The notes under the pieces: generated by a model
Told to the model about the DNA's origin: nothing
Seen by the model: the letters and a program-made list of their open reading frames with translations, nothing else
Databases searched by the model: none
In this document: positions 57,002 to 64,000 of the stretch, one piece after another
How positions within the stretch are numbered: position 1 is the stretch's first letter
Layout of the letters: each line of letters starts with the position of its first letter
Source: Duganella sp. CF517
GTDB lineage: Bacteria > Pseudomonadota > Gammaproteobacteria > Burkholderiales > Burkholderiaceae_D
NCBI RefSeq assembly: GCF_900110275.1
Contig: NZ_FODC01000001.1
Span: forward strand, 372,001-436,000
DNA: 64,000 nt
Reading direction: 5' to 3'
Made by a program: the position numbers and the translations under genes

Positions 57002-58678
57002 ATGACACAGCCTCAAAATCTCGTAGAACAGTACGGCCCGCGCGACGCGATGGAGTACGACGTCGTCATCGTCGGCGGCGGCCCCGCCGGCTTGTCGGCG
57101 GCGATCCGCATCAAGCAGCTGGCGGCCGACAAGGGCCAGGAAGTCTCGGTCGTCGTGCTGGAAAAAGGCGGCGAACTGGGCGCGCACATCCTATCGGGCG
57201 CCGTCATGGACCCGAAGGCGCTCACCGAACTGATCCCGGACTGGAAGGAAAAAGGCGCGCCGCTCAACACCGCCGTCACCGAAGACCGCGTGCTGTTCCT
57301 GACCGAAACGAAGTCCTTCAAGACCCCGGCCTTCGCGCTGCCGGCCTGCTTTGAAAACCACGGCAACTACGTCATCTCGCTGGGCAATGTGGTGCGCTGG
57401 CTGGGCCAGCAGGCCGAGGCGCTGGGCGTCGAGATCTTCCCCGGCTTCCCCGCCGCCGAAATTCTTTACGGCGAAGACGGCCATGTCAAAGGCGTCGCCA
57501 CCGGCAACATGGGCGTCAAGCGCGACGGCGAGGCCGGCTCGGACTTCCAGCTGGGCATGGAGCTGCACGGCAAATACACGCTGTTCGCCGAAGGCTCGCG
57601 CGGCCATCTGGGCAAGCAGCTGATGGCCAAGTACGACCTGAACAAGGGCAAGGACCCGCAATCGTACGGCATCGGCATCAAGGAACTGTGGGAGATCGAC
57701 CCGGCCAAGCACCAGCCCGGCCTGGTGGTCCACACCACCGGCTGGCCGCTGGACACCAAGACCTACGGCGGCTCGTTCCTGTACCACATGGAGAACAACC
57801 AGGTCGTGGTCGGCTATGTGGTCGGCCTGAACTACGAGAACCCCTACCTGTCGCCGTACGAGGAATTCCAGCGTTACAAGACCCATCCGGCCATCAAGCC
57901 GTTCTTCGAGGGCGCCAAGCGCATCTCCTACGGCGCCCGCGCGATCACCGCGGGGGGCTTGCAATCGTTGCCGAAACTGGTGTTCCCGGGCGGCGCGCTG
58001 ATCGGTTGCGACGCCGGCTTCCTCAATATGAGCCGCATCAAGGGCAGCCACGCGGCCATCAAGACCGGCATGCTGGCGGCCGAGGCCGCGTTCGAGGCGC
58101 TGGGCGCCGGCCGCCAGCACGACGAGCTGGCCGCCTTCCCGGCCGCGTTCGAGAAATCGTGGCTGCACGAGGAGCTGCACGTGGCGCGCAACGTCAAGCC
58201 ATGGCTTAACAAGGGCCTCGTGCTGGGCTCGCTGATGACGGGCATCGACCAGATCGTCTTCCGTGGCAAGGCGCCGTGGACCTTGCACCATACGCACGCC
58301 GACCACGAGTGCCTGAAGCCGGCCTCGCAGTTCCAGCCGATCGTCTACCCCAAGCCGGACGGCAAGCTGACCTTCGACCGCCTGTCGTCGGTGTTCATCT
58401 CCAACACCAACCACGCCGAAGACCAGCCGATCCACCTGACCTTGAAGAATCCGAGCGTGCCGGTCGACGTCAACCTGGCCCAGTACGCCGGGCCGGAGGC
58501 GCGCTACTGTCCGGCCGGTGTGTACGAGTTCGTCAAGACCGACGCCGGCGCCGACCGCCTGCAGATCAATGCGCAGAACTGCGTCCACTGTAAAACCTGC
58601 GATATCAAGGACCCGACCCAGAACATCGTCTGGGTGACGCCGGAGGGCGGCGGCGGGCCGAACTATCCGAATATGTAA
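57002..58678 (+). CDS. Electron transfer flavoprotein-ubiquinone oxidoreductase
   Basis: A 558-residue membrane-associated flavoprotein that passes electrons from acyl-CoA dehydrogenases, through ETF, to ubiquinone. FAD motif VVIVGGGPAGLSAAIRIKQL, the quinone-binding region around HTTGWPLDTKTYGGSF and the 4Fe-4S cluster Cys in RYCPAGVYEF and CVHCKTCDIKDPTQN. Full length for the family (also called EtfD). A perfect terminator follows. Confidence 0.96.
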   Translation: MTQPQNLVEQYGPRDAMEYDVVIVGGGPAGLSAAIRIKQLAADKGQEVSVVVLEKGGELGAHILSGAVMDPKALTELIPDWKEKGAPLNTAVTEDRVLFLTETKSFKTPAFALPACFENHGNYVISLGNVVRWLGQQAEALGVEIFPGFPAAEILYGEDGHVKGVATGNMGVKRDGEAGSDFQLGMELHGKYTLFAEGSRGHLGKQLMAKYDLNKGKDPQSYGIGIKELWEIDPAKHQPGLVVHTTGWPLDTKTYGGSFLYHMENNQVVVGYVVGLNYENPYLSPYEEFQRYKTHPAIKPFFEGAKRISYGARAITAGGLQSLPKLVFPGGALIGCDAGFLNMSRIKGSHAAIKTGMLAAEAAFEALGAGRQHDELAAFPAAFEKSWLHEELHVARNVKPWLNKGLVLGSLMTGIDQIVFRGKAPWTLHHTHADHECLKPASQFQPIVYPKPDGKLTFDRLSSVFISNTNHAEDQPIHLTLKNPSVPVDVNLAQYAGPEARYCPAGVYEFVKTDAGADRLQINAQNCVHCKTCDIKDPTQNIVWVTPEGGGGPNYPNM

Positions 58679-58696
58679 ACACCAACAATAGCGACA

Positions 58697-58727
58697 CAGC
58701 ACGGTCTTTTGACCGTGCTGTTTTTTT
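58697..58727 (+). terminator. Rho-independent terminator after ETF-QO
   Basis: Perfect 10-bp arms cagcacggtc and gaccgtgctg with a tttt loop, followed by seven T. Confidence 0.95.
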
Positions 58728-58952
58728 ATGCGCGCCGCGCTTTGCCAGGTCCGCCGGCGGCAAACGGCGGATAATTAACCAGTGAAAAATCGCGCAAAGC
58801 GGCCTGGCGCCCTGGACACGGCCACTGTTACATATTTTTTTTAAGAAATTTCCACAAAGCATTTAATGTCCTTCAGGGTACGGTCGTCTTGTACTTGGGA
58901 GAGCGCAAAATACCGACGCTCCGAACTGAATCCACCTACCAGGAGTATTTCC

Positions 58953-59834
58953 ATGCTGAGCCTTCACACCAACGCCGCTGCCCTGTCGGCACAAAACTCG
59001 ATCTCCCGTACCCAGTCGTCGCTGTCGACTTCGCAGACCAATCTGAGCACCGGTTTCCGTGTCAACTCGGCAATGGACGACGCTGCCGGCCTGCAAATCG
59101 CAACCCGTCTGAAATACCAGACCAGCGGCATGGCCGTGGCGATGCGTAACACCCAGAACTCGATCTCGATGATGCAAACCGCGGAAGGCGCGCTCGACGA
59201 GACCACCAACATCCTGGTGCGTATGAAGGATCTGGCCACCCAGGCAGCCGACGGTTCGTCGACCACCGCCGACCGTACCGCGATGCAGTCGGAATACGAT
59301 GCACTGGGCAAAGAACTGACCAACATCATCGGCAACACCGGTTTCGGCGGCAATTCGCTGATCGGCACCAAGGCCGACTCCAAGTTCAACGCCGCGATCT
59401 CGTTCCAGATCGGCACCTCGACCGCCGAGAAAATGGACGTCGATATCAGCGTTGACCTGCAAGCCATGCACACCGCCGTCGGCGCTTCGACCGCCCTGTT
59501 CGCCGCCACCGGCACCGCCCCTGCCGGTCCTGGCACCGAGTTCGGCACCGCCGCATCGGCCAACACCATCATCGACACGCTGGCCACCGCCATCGACTCC
59601 GTCTCGACCGTCCGTTCGTCGCTGGGTGCCGTTTCGAACCGTCTGGAACACGTCAATAACAATCTGGCCAACGTTTCCACTAACACCAAAGCCGCAACTG
59701 GCCGTATCATGGACACCGACTTCGCGACCGAATCGTCGAACATGACTTCCAGCCAGATGCTGCTGCAAGCCGGTACCGCGATGCTGAAGCAGTCGAACAG
59801 CACGTCGTCCCTGGTTATGTCCTTGCTGCAATAA
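58953..59834 (+). CDS. Flagellin (short, lateral-type)
   Basis: A 293-residue filament subunit exported by the flagellar type III system. The N-terminal D0/D1 region has NAAALSAQNSISRTQSSLST and GFRVNSAMDDAAGLQIATRL, and the C-terminal NVSTNTKAATGRIMDTDFAT and MLLQAGTAMLKQSN. The variable centre is only about 50 residues, as in lateral-type or other short flagellins. Ribosome-binding site aggag precedes the start. No clear sigma-28 or sigma-54 promoter was found in the 225 bp upstream. A terminator follows. Confidence 0.93.
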   Translation: MLSLHTNAAALSAQNSISRTQSSLSTSQTNLSTGFRVNSAMDDAAGLQIATRLKYQTSGMAVAMRNTQNSISMMQTAEGALDETTNILVRMKDLATQAADGSSTTADRTAMQSEYDALGKELTNIIGNTGFGGNSLIGTKADSKFNAAISFQIGTSTAEKMDVDISVDLQAMHTAVGASTALFAATGTAPAGPGTEFGTAASANTIIDTLATAIDSVSTVRSSLGAVSNRLEHVNNNLANVSTNTKAATGRIMDTDFATESSNMTSSQMLLQAGTAMLKQSNSTSSLVMSLLQ

Positions 59835-59874
59835 TCGTAGCCTCTCCGTTCCGCTCGCGGGACGGAAGACAAGG

Positions 59875-59908
59875 AGCCAACCGGAGTTTTCGGTTGGCTT
59901 TTTTTTCA
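59875..59908 (+). terminator. Rho-independent terminator after flagellin
   Basis: Arms agccaaccg and cggttggct around a 7-nt loop, followed by nine T. Confidence 0.92.
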
Positions 59909-59942
59909 TCGTATCGAACCCGAACATTAAAGAGCGAGCCTG

Positions 59943-60893
59943 ATGGCCGTAGACCGCGTCGGCGCCACTCCGCGCCCCTTGAGCATCCCAGACCGGCAGT
60001 CCGGACAGCCGGGGCCGTCCGTGCGCGGGCCGATCGACGCGCGCGACAGCAACGCCCCCTATCCGGTCACGCCGCTGGCGCCGGCCGCGCCGGGCGGCGT
60101 CGGCATGCCGTTCGACGGTCCCGACGCCCAGCCGCTGCCGCAGTCCGGGCTCGAGGCGCTGGCCGCCGCGCTGGCCGACCTGCCCAACGCGGCCGAGCCG
60201 TCGGCGATGCGGCCCAACCAGGTCTTCATGTCGCGCCAACTGGTGTGGCAGCCGCCCGACACGGCCATGATGGCCGGCTCGTGGCAAACCATGGTGCGCG
60301 CGTACGGCGAGCAGCGCGCCGCCTGGCTGGAACAGGCCGCCGGCCATCACGTCCCGTCGAGCCTGTTCATGGCCGACCACACCCCGTCGGCGCTGCGCGA
60401 GGGCCGTCCCGGCCTGCCGCTGGTGACCGAAATGGAGCCGTGGCGTTTCGCCGTGTTCGCCTGGGGGGCGGAACGGCTGGTGCTGCGCGTGGTCGTCAAC
60501 GACGACGACGAGCCCTTGCCCCAGCGCCGCAAGCGCGCGCGCGTGGCGCTGCGGCTCGAACTGATGCTGCCCGGCCTGGGCCGCGTGGTCATCCAGATGG
60601 AACCGGCGGGCGGCAACGGCGTGTTCATGGAAGTGGGCGCGGCCCACACCTCGGCCATGCAGCACATGCGCGAAATCCTGCCCAAGCTGGCGGCGATGGT
60701 CGGGCGCTGCGGCCTGACGATCCTGCGCTGCCGCCTCCGGCGCGAACTGCCGCCGACCAGCACCGACCACCCCTACCCCACCCGGGCGCACACGGCGGCG
60801 CTGACGGCGGCCGTGTTCAAGGCCATGGCCGAGATGGCGGTCATGCTGTCGCAACCGCTGCCGCCGGACGACGTTCTCGCGGAAACCGCGTAA
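59943..60893 (+). CDS. FliK-like flagellar hook-length control protein (divergent)
   Basis: A 316-residue protein. The N-terminal 100 residues are rich in Pro, Ala and Gly. The C-terminal part contains VALRLELMLPGLGRVVIQME and ILPKLAAMVGRCGLTILRC, which follow the Flg_hook pattern of FliK (LxLxPxxLGxVxv and LxxxGL). It starts 35 bp after the flagellin terminator. The order next to flagellin and FlhA supports a flagellar role, but sequence likeness is moderate. Confidence 0.6.
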   Translation: MAVDRVGATPRPLSIPDRQSGQPGPSVRGPIDARDSNAPYPVTPLAPAAPGGVGMPFDGPDAQPLPQSGLEALAAALADLPNAAEPSAMRPNQVFMSRQLVWQPPDTAMMAGSWQTMVRAYGEQRAAWLEQAAGHHVPSSLFMADHTPSALREGRPGLPLVTEMEPWRFAVFAWGAERLVLRVVVNDDDEPLPQRRKRARVALRLELMLPGLGRVVIQMEPAGGNGVFMEVGAAHTSAMQHMREILPKLAAMVGRCGLTILRCRLRRELPPTSTDHPYPTRAHTAALTAAVFKAMAEMAVMLSQPLPPDDVLAETA

Positions 60894-60917
60894 TGGCAGC
60901 GTGATAAACTGGCGCGC

Positions 60918-62279
60918 ATGAGCGCAACAGACATGGCCCACCACCCCGCCCGGGCGGCGCCGGAAGCGGTCGGCTTCGGCGCCGCTTTTTTGTATTGGCT
61001 CAAGCTCGGCTTCATCAGCTTCGGCGGACCGGCCGGCCAGATCGCCATCATGCACCAGGAGCTGGTCGAGCGGCGCCGCTGGATCTCGGAGCGGCGCTTC
61101 CTGCACGCGCTCAACTATTGCATGGTGCTGCCGGGTCCCGAGGCGCAGCAGCTGGCGATCTACATCGGCTGGCTGATGCACCGCACCCGCGGCGGCATCG
61201 CCGCCGGCGTGCTGTTCGTGCTGCCGTCGCTGCTCATCCTGATCGGGCTGTCGTGGATGGCGATGGCGTACGGCCACACGCCGGCGGTGTCCGGACTGCT
61301 CTACGGCATCAAGCCGGCGGTCACCGCGCTGGTGCTGCACGCGGCCTGGCGGGTCGGTTCGCGCACCCTGAAAAACGGCTGGCTGTGGGCGATCGCCGCG
61401 GCCGCCTTCCTGGCCATCTTCGTGCTGGCGGTCCCGTTCCCGCTGATCGTGCTGGCCGCCGGCCTGGCCGGCTACCTGGGCGGACGCTACGCCCCGCAAC
61501 GCTTCCGCGGCGCGGGCGGCCACGGCACGGCCGCCGCGCCGGCAGGCCCGGCGCTGATCGACGACCACACGCCGACTCCGGCCCACGCGCAATTCAGCTG
61601 GCGGCGCTTCCGCACCGTGCTGCTGGCGCACCTGGGCCTGTGGCTGGCCGGCATGGGGGCGCTGCTGGCGCTGTTCGGCGCCGACGGCGTGCTCACCCGC
61701 ATGGCCTGGTTCTTCACCAAGGCCGCGCTGCTGACCTTTGGCGGCGCCTACGCGGTGCTGCCCTACGTGTTCCAGGGCGCGGTCGAGCACTATCAATGGC
61801 TCGGCGCGGCGCAGATGATCGACGGCCTGGCGCTGGGCGAGACCACGCCGGGACCGTTGATCATGGTGGTGTCGTATGTGGGTTTCGCCGGCGGCTGGAA
61901 CAGCGCCATCTTCGGCGGCGACGCGCTGTTGCTGTCGGGCGCGGTGGCGGCGGCGGTGGTCACCTGGTTCACCTTCCTGCCGTCGTTCCTGTTCATCCTG
62001 CTGGGCGGGCCGTTCATCGAATCGACGCACGGCAACCTGAAGTTCACCGCGCCGCTGACCGGCATCACCGCCGCCGTGGTCGGCGTCATCCTCAACCTGG
62101 CGCTGTTCTTCGCCTGGCACACCTTGTGGCCGCGTGGGTGGAGCGGCGCCTTCGAGTGGCCGTCCGCGCTGATCGGGCTGGCCGCCGGCGTGGCGCTGTT
62201 CCGTTACAAACGCGGCGTGATCCAGGTCGTGGTAGCCTGCGGACTGGCCGGCTTGGCCTGGACGCTTTTCGTCAAATGA
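60918..62279 (+). CDS. chrA: Chromate transporter, ChrA family
   Basis: A 453-residue membrane protein with two homologous halves, each opening with a CHR domain: [20 protein letters not shown] in the first and [20 protein letters not shown] in the second, plus [13 protein letters not shown] and [19 protein letters not shown]. About ten membrane helices. It may export chromate; homologues without linked chrB often have unproven roles. It ends overlapping the next gene (ATGA). Confidence 0.93.
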   Translation: MSATDMAHHPARAAPEAVGFGAAFLYWLKLGFISFGGPAGQIAIMHQELVERRRWISERRFLHALNYCMVLPGPEAQQLAIYIGWLMHRTRGGIAAGVLFVLPSLLILIGLSWMAMAYGHTPAVSGLLYGIKPAVTALVLHAAWRVGSRTLKNGWLWAIAAAAFLAIFVLAVPFPLIVLAAGLAGYLGGRYAPQRFRGAGGHGTAAAPAGPALIDDHTPTPAHAQFSWRRFRTVLLAHLGLWLAGMGALLALFGADGVLTRMAWFFTKAALLTFGGAYAVLPYVFQGAVEHYQWLGAAQMIDGLALGETTPGPLIMVVSYVGFAGGWNSAIFGGDALLLSGAVAAAVVTWFTFLPSFLFILLGGPFIESTHGNLKFTAPLTGITAAVVGVILNLALFFAWHTLWPRGWSGAFEWPSALIGLAAGVALFRYKRGVIQVVVACGLAGLAWTLFVK

Positions 62280-62710
62280 GGAATATGAGAGCTTACTTAT
62301 ACCCCGCTTACATCTATCCCGCGTTGCTGCTGGCCGCGCTGGGCGGCTGCGCCCTGCGAACACCGGCGCCCAAGCCGGTGCAGGTCTGGGAGAGCCCGGC
62401 CGCCGACTATCCGGCGATTTGCATGGTGATGCAGTCGGACGGCACGCTCGCCTTCAAGGGCGGCTTCCAGTTCTACCAGCCGGGCAAATGGCGGCACGAT
62501 GGCGCCACCGGGATGCTGACGGTGACCTTGGGCGGCAACGCCGACTTCCCGTCCGACATCGCCAAGGTGCAGCTGCGCAGCAAGATCGGCGCGCTGGCGG
62601 CGTACAACGAACAGCGCCGCGAACTGACCTACAAGGTCGGCGCGGCGACGCCGTTCATCGCGCTGGGCAATTTCTATTTTTACCGCAAGGACGCGTGCGG
62701 CGCCACCTGA
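62276..62710 (+). CDS. Small putative lipoprotein
   Basis: A 144-residue protein with a signal peptide and lipobox LLLAALGGC near residue 26. The mature part has a single Cys-poor beta-rich domain ([33 protein letters not shown]). Start 62276 overlaps chrA; an ATG three codons later is also possible. No function is recognised, but it is coupled to chrA. Confidence 0.75.
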   Translation: MRNMRAYLYPAYIYPALLLAALGGCALRTPAPKPVQVWESPAADYPAICMVMQSDGTLAFKGGFQFYQPGKWRHDGATGMLTVTLGGNADFPSDIAKVQLRSKIGALAAYNEQRRELTYKVGAATPFIALGNFYFYRKDACGAT

Positions 62711-62731
62711 GCCGCGCCGCGCATTCCCGGA

Positions 62732-64000
62732 TCAACCGACGGTGCCGATGATGCTCACTTCGCGGTTCTCGGGAATCTCGTTGTACGACAGCACGTGCAG
62801 GCCGGGCGCGAACAGGCGCGCGTAACGCGCCAGCAACGGGCGGATCTGCGGCAACACCAGCAACAGCGGCGGCGTCGCCTGCTGCTTCATCTGCTCGCGC
62901 GCCACCGGCATGTTCACCTGCAGCTGCGCCAGCAGGTGCGGGTCGATCGGGTAGTTGTCCAGCACCACCTTGCCGCTCTGGCGCGCTTGGTTCAACGAAC
63001 CGAGCAACATGTTCTCGAGGTCGCCGCCGAGGTTGAAGGCCAGCATCTCGGTCTTTTGCCCGAACAGCCCGGTGACGATCTGGCGCCGCAGCGCGCAGCG
63101 CACCTCGGCCGCCAGCAGGATCGGGTCCTTGGTGGTCTCCGAGCTGTCGACCAGCGTGGTGGCGATCGGCACGATATCCTTCAGCGAGACGTTCTCGGCC
63201 AGCAGCACGCGGAACACCCGCAGCATCTGCGTGTGCGTCAGCGCCTTGTCGAGCGAGGCGGCCAGCTTGGGCGACAGCGCCGTCAGCCGGTCCATCAGCG
63301 CCGGCACGTCCTCGTGGCGGAACAGCTCGGGCAGGTATTCGCGGATCAGCTTGGACAAATGGGTGGCGATCGCGCTCGGCGCCTCGACCACCTGGTAACC
63401 GAGCCCCAGCGCGTTGGCCTTCTCGCTCGTTTCGATCCACGTCACCGGCATGCCGTAGGCCGGCTCGATGCCGGGAATGCCGTCGATCTGGCCGTAGATG
63501 TTGGGCGACGGGATCGCCATCAGGCGGTCGGCGAACACCTCGGCCTGGGCCACCACGCTGCCCGAGAGCATCACCGTGTACTGCGACGGTTTGAGGCCGA
63601 GGTCGTCGCGCACGACGATCGGCGGCAACAGCAGGCCCATCGATTCGGACAGGCTCTGGCGCACGCCGCGCACCCGCTTGGTCAGCGGCTCGCCGTGGGT
63701 CTTGTCGATCAGGCCGACCAGTTTATAGCCCAGCGCCAGCTGCAACTGCTGCACCGCCGGCAGGCTGTGCCAGTCGAGCTCGGGCGCGCGGTCGTCGCGC
63801 AGCGCCGCCTCGATGGCGTCGATGCCGGAGGTGTCGGGCGCCTTGACCACCTGCCCCAGCTTCCAGCCGACATAGGCCAGCACGATGGCGAACGGGGTGA
63901 ACATCTGCCATGGCATGCCCGGCACCACGGCCAGGATCAGCATCATGCCGGCGGCGCTGAACATCACCTGCGGCGACGTCAGCACCTGGTCGCCGACCTG
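62732..64000 (-). CDS. flhA: Flagellar export protein FlhA, partial (5' end outside window)
   Basis: The last 422 residues of FlhA (about 690 in full). The end of the membrane part (MMLILAVVPGMPWQMFTPFA) and a complete cytoplasmic FlhA-C domain are visible: QLQLALGYKLVGLIDKTHGE, GIPGIEPAYGMPVTWIETSE and the helical C-terminal subdomains. FlhA docks export substrates with chaperones. The GTG near 63985 is internal, since the frame stays open to the edge. Confidence 0.92.
   Translation of the reverse strand, partial: QVGDQVLTSPQVMFSAAGMMLILAVVPGMPWQMFTPFAIVLAYVGWKLGQVVKAPDTSGIDAIEAALRDDRAPELDWHSLPAVQQLQLALGYKLVGLIDKTHGEPLTKRVRGVRQSLSESMGLLLPPIVVRDDLGLKPSQYTVMLSGSVVAQAEVFADRLMAIPSPNIYGQIDGIPGIEPAYGMPVTWIETSEKANALGLGYQVVEAPSAIATHLSKLIREYLPELFRHEDVPALMDRLTALSPKLAASLDKALTHTQMLRVFRVLLAENVSLKDIVPIATTLVDSSETTKDPILLAAEVRCALRRQIVTGLFGQKTEMLAFNLGGDLENMLLGSLNQARQSGKVVLDNYPIDPHLLAQLQVNMPVAREQMKQQATPPLLLVLPQIRPLLARYARLFAPGLHVLSYNEIPENREVSIIGTVG

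Noticed and set aside
58739..58952. Sigma-28 or sigma-54 promoter for the flagellin gene
   Set aside because: A ggcggataa resembles part of the sigma-28 -10 element, but no fitting -35 was present and no GG-N10-GC site was found.
58863..62363. A very long minus-strand open frame opposite flagellin, the FliK-like gene and chrA
   Set aside because: It spans several well-supported plus-strand genes and terminators and shows only low-complexity composition.

Overview
The window is about 65% GC, densely coded, and reads as the chromosome of a betaproteobacterium of the family Oxalobacteraceae (Massilia, Duganella or Janthinobacterium type). The pointers are protein resemblance to that group as recalled, the block thrS-infC-rpmI-rplT-pheS-pheT-ihfA-merR, a tandem glycine riboswitch in front of gcvT, minor pilin genes beside pilY1, and 3-hydroxybutyrate/acetoacetate genes. 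The genus is an inference. No rRNA, CRISPR array, prophage or intact insertion sequence was seen.

Layout. 1-6.7 kb: partial PAP2 phosphatase, LysE-type exporter, a large DUF1631 protein, a chemoreceptor, a small hydrophilic protein and a ClpP-like protease. 6.86-11.9 kb: a strong sigma-70 promoter, a two-aptamer glycine riboswitch with an unusual structured linker, then gcvT-gcvH-gcvP. 11.9-15.5 kb: small membrane proteins, a second chemoreceptor coupled to a secreted Cache-domain protein, and a periplasmic cupin. 15.5-18.3 kb: an autoregulated GntR(YtrA)-ABC operon with a clear palindromic operator. 18.3-23.3 kb: DUF421 protein, exonuclease III, a histidine phosphatase, NAD(P)HX dehydratase and prfC.

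23.4-33.6 kb: one leftward block with an OmpR-type two-component pair followed by pilE, fimT, pilV, pilW, pilX and a 1573-residue PilY1. The pilE promoter region carries two 9-bp direct repeats at 11-bp spacing, which could be the response regulator's site. 33.8-37.0 kb: a Crp/Fnr regulator whose 3' end overlaps a convergent NarX-type kinase, plus a NarL-type regulator. 37.1-45.4 kb: MerR regulator, ihfA, pheT, pheS, rplT, rpmI, infC (start codon apparently AUA), thrS, and two identical tRNA-Val(GAC) genes with C at position 33.

45.5-50.4 kb: CDF metal exporter, a CAT-fold acetyltransferase homologue, an NTF2-like secreted protein, a repeat cluster covering the ends of two convergent genes, relA and a RidA protein. 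50.4-58.7 kb: a catabolic neighbourhood with an alpha/beta hydrolase, 3-hydroxybutyrate dehydrogenase, DctA, both subunits of a 3-oxoacid CoA-transferase, a PAS-LuxR regulator, an SDR and ETF-ubiquinone oxidoreductase; together these can take up C4 acids and oxidise hydroxybutyrate to acetyl-CoA. 58.9-64 kb: a short flagellin, a FliK-like protein, a ChrA transporter, a small lipoprotein, and the C-terminal two thirds of FlhA running off the right edge.

No clearly new multi-gene system was found. The best leads are the riboswitch linker, the chemoreceptor plus secreted Cache protein, the pilin promoter repeats, the C33 tRNAs and the repeat cluster at 47.6-47.8 kb.
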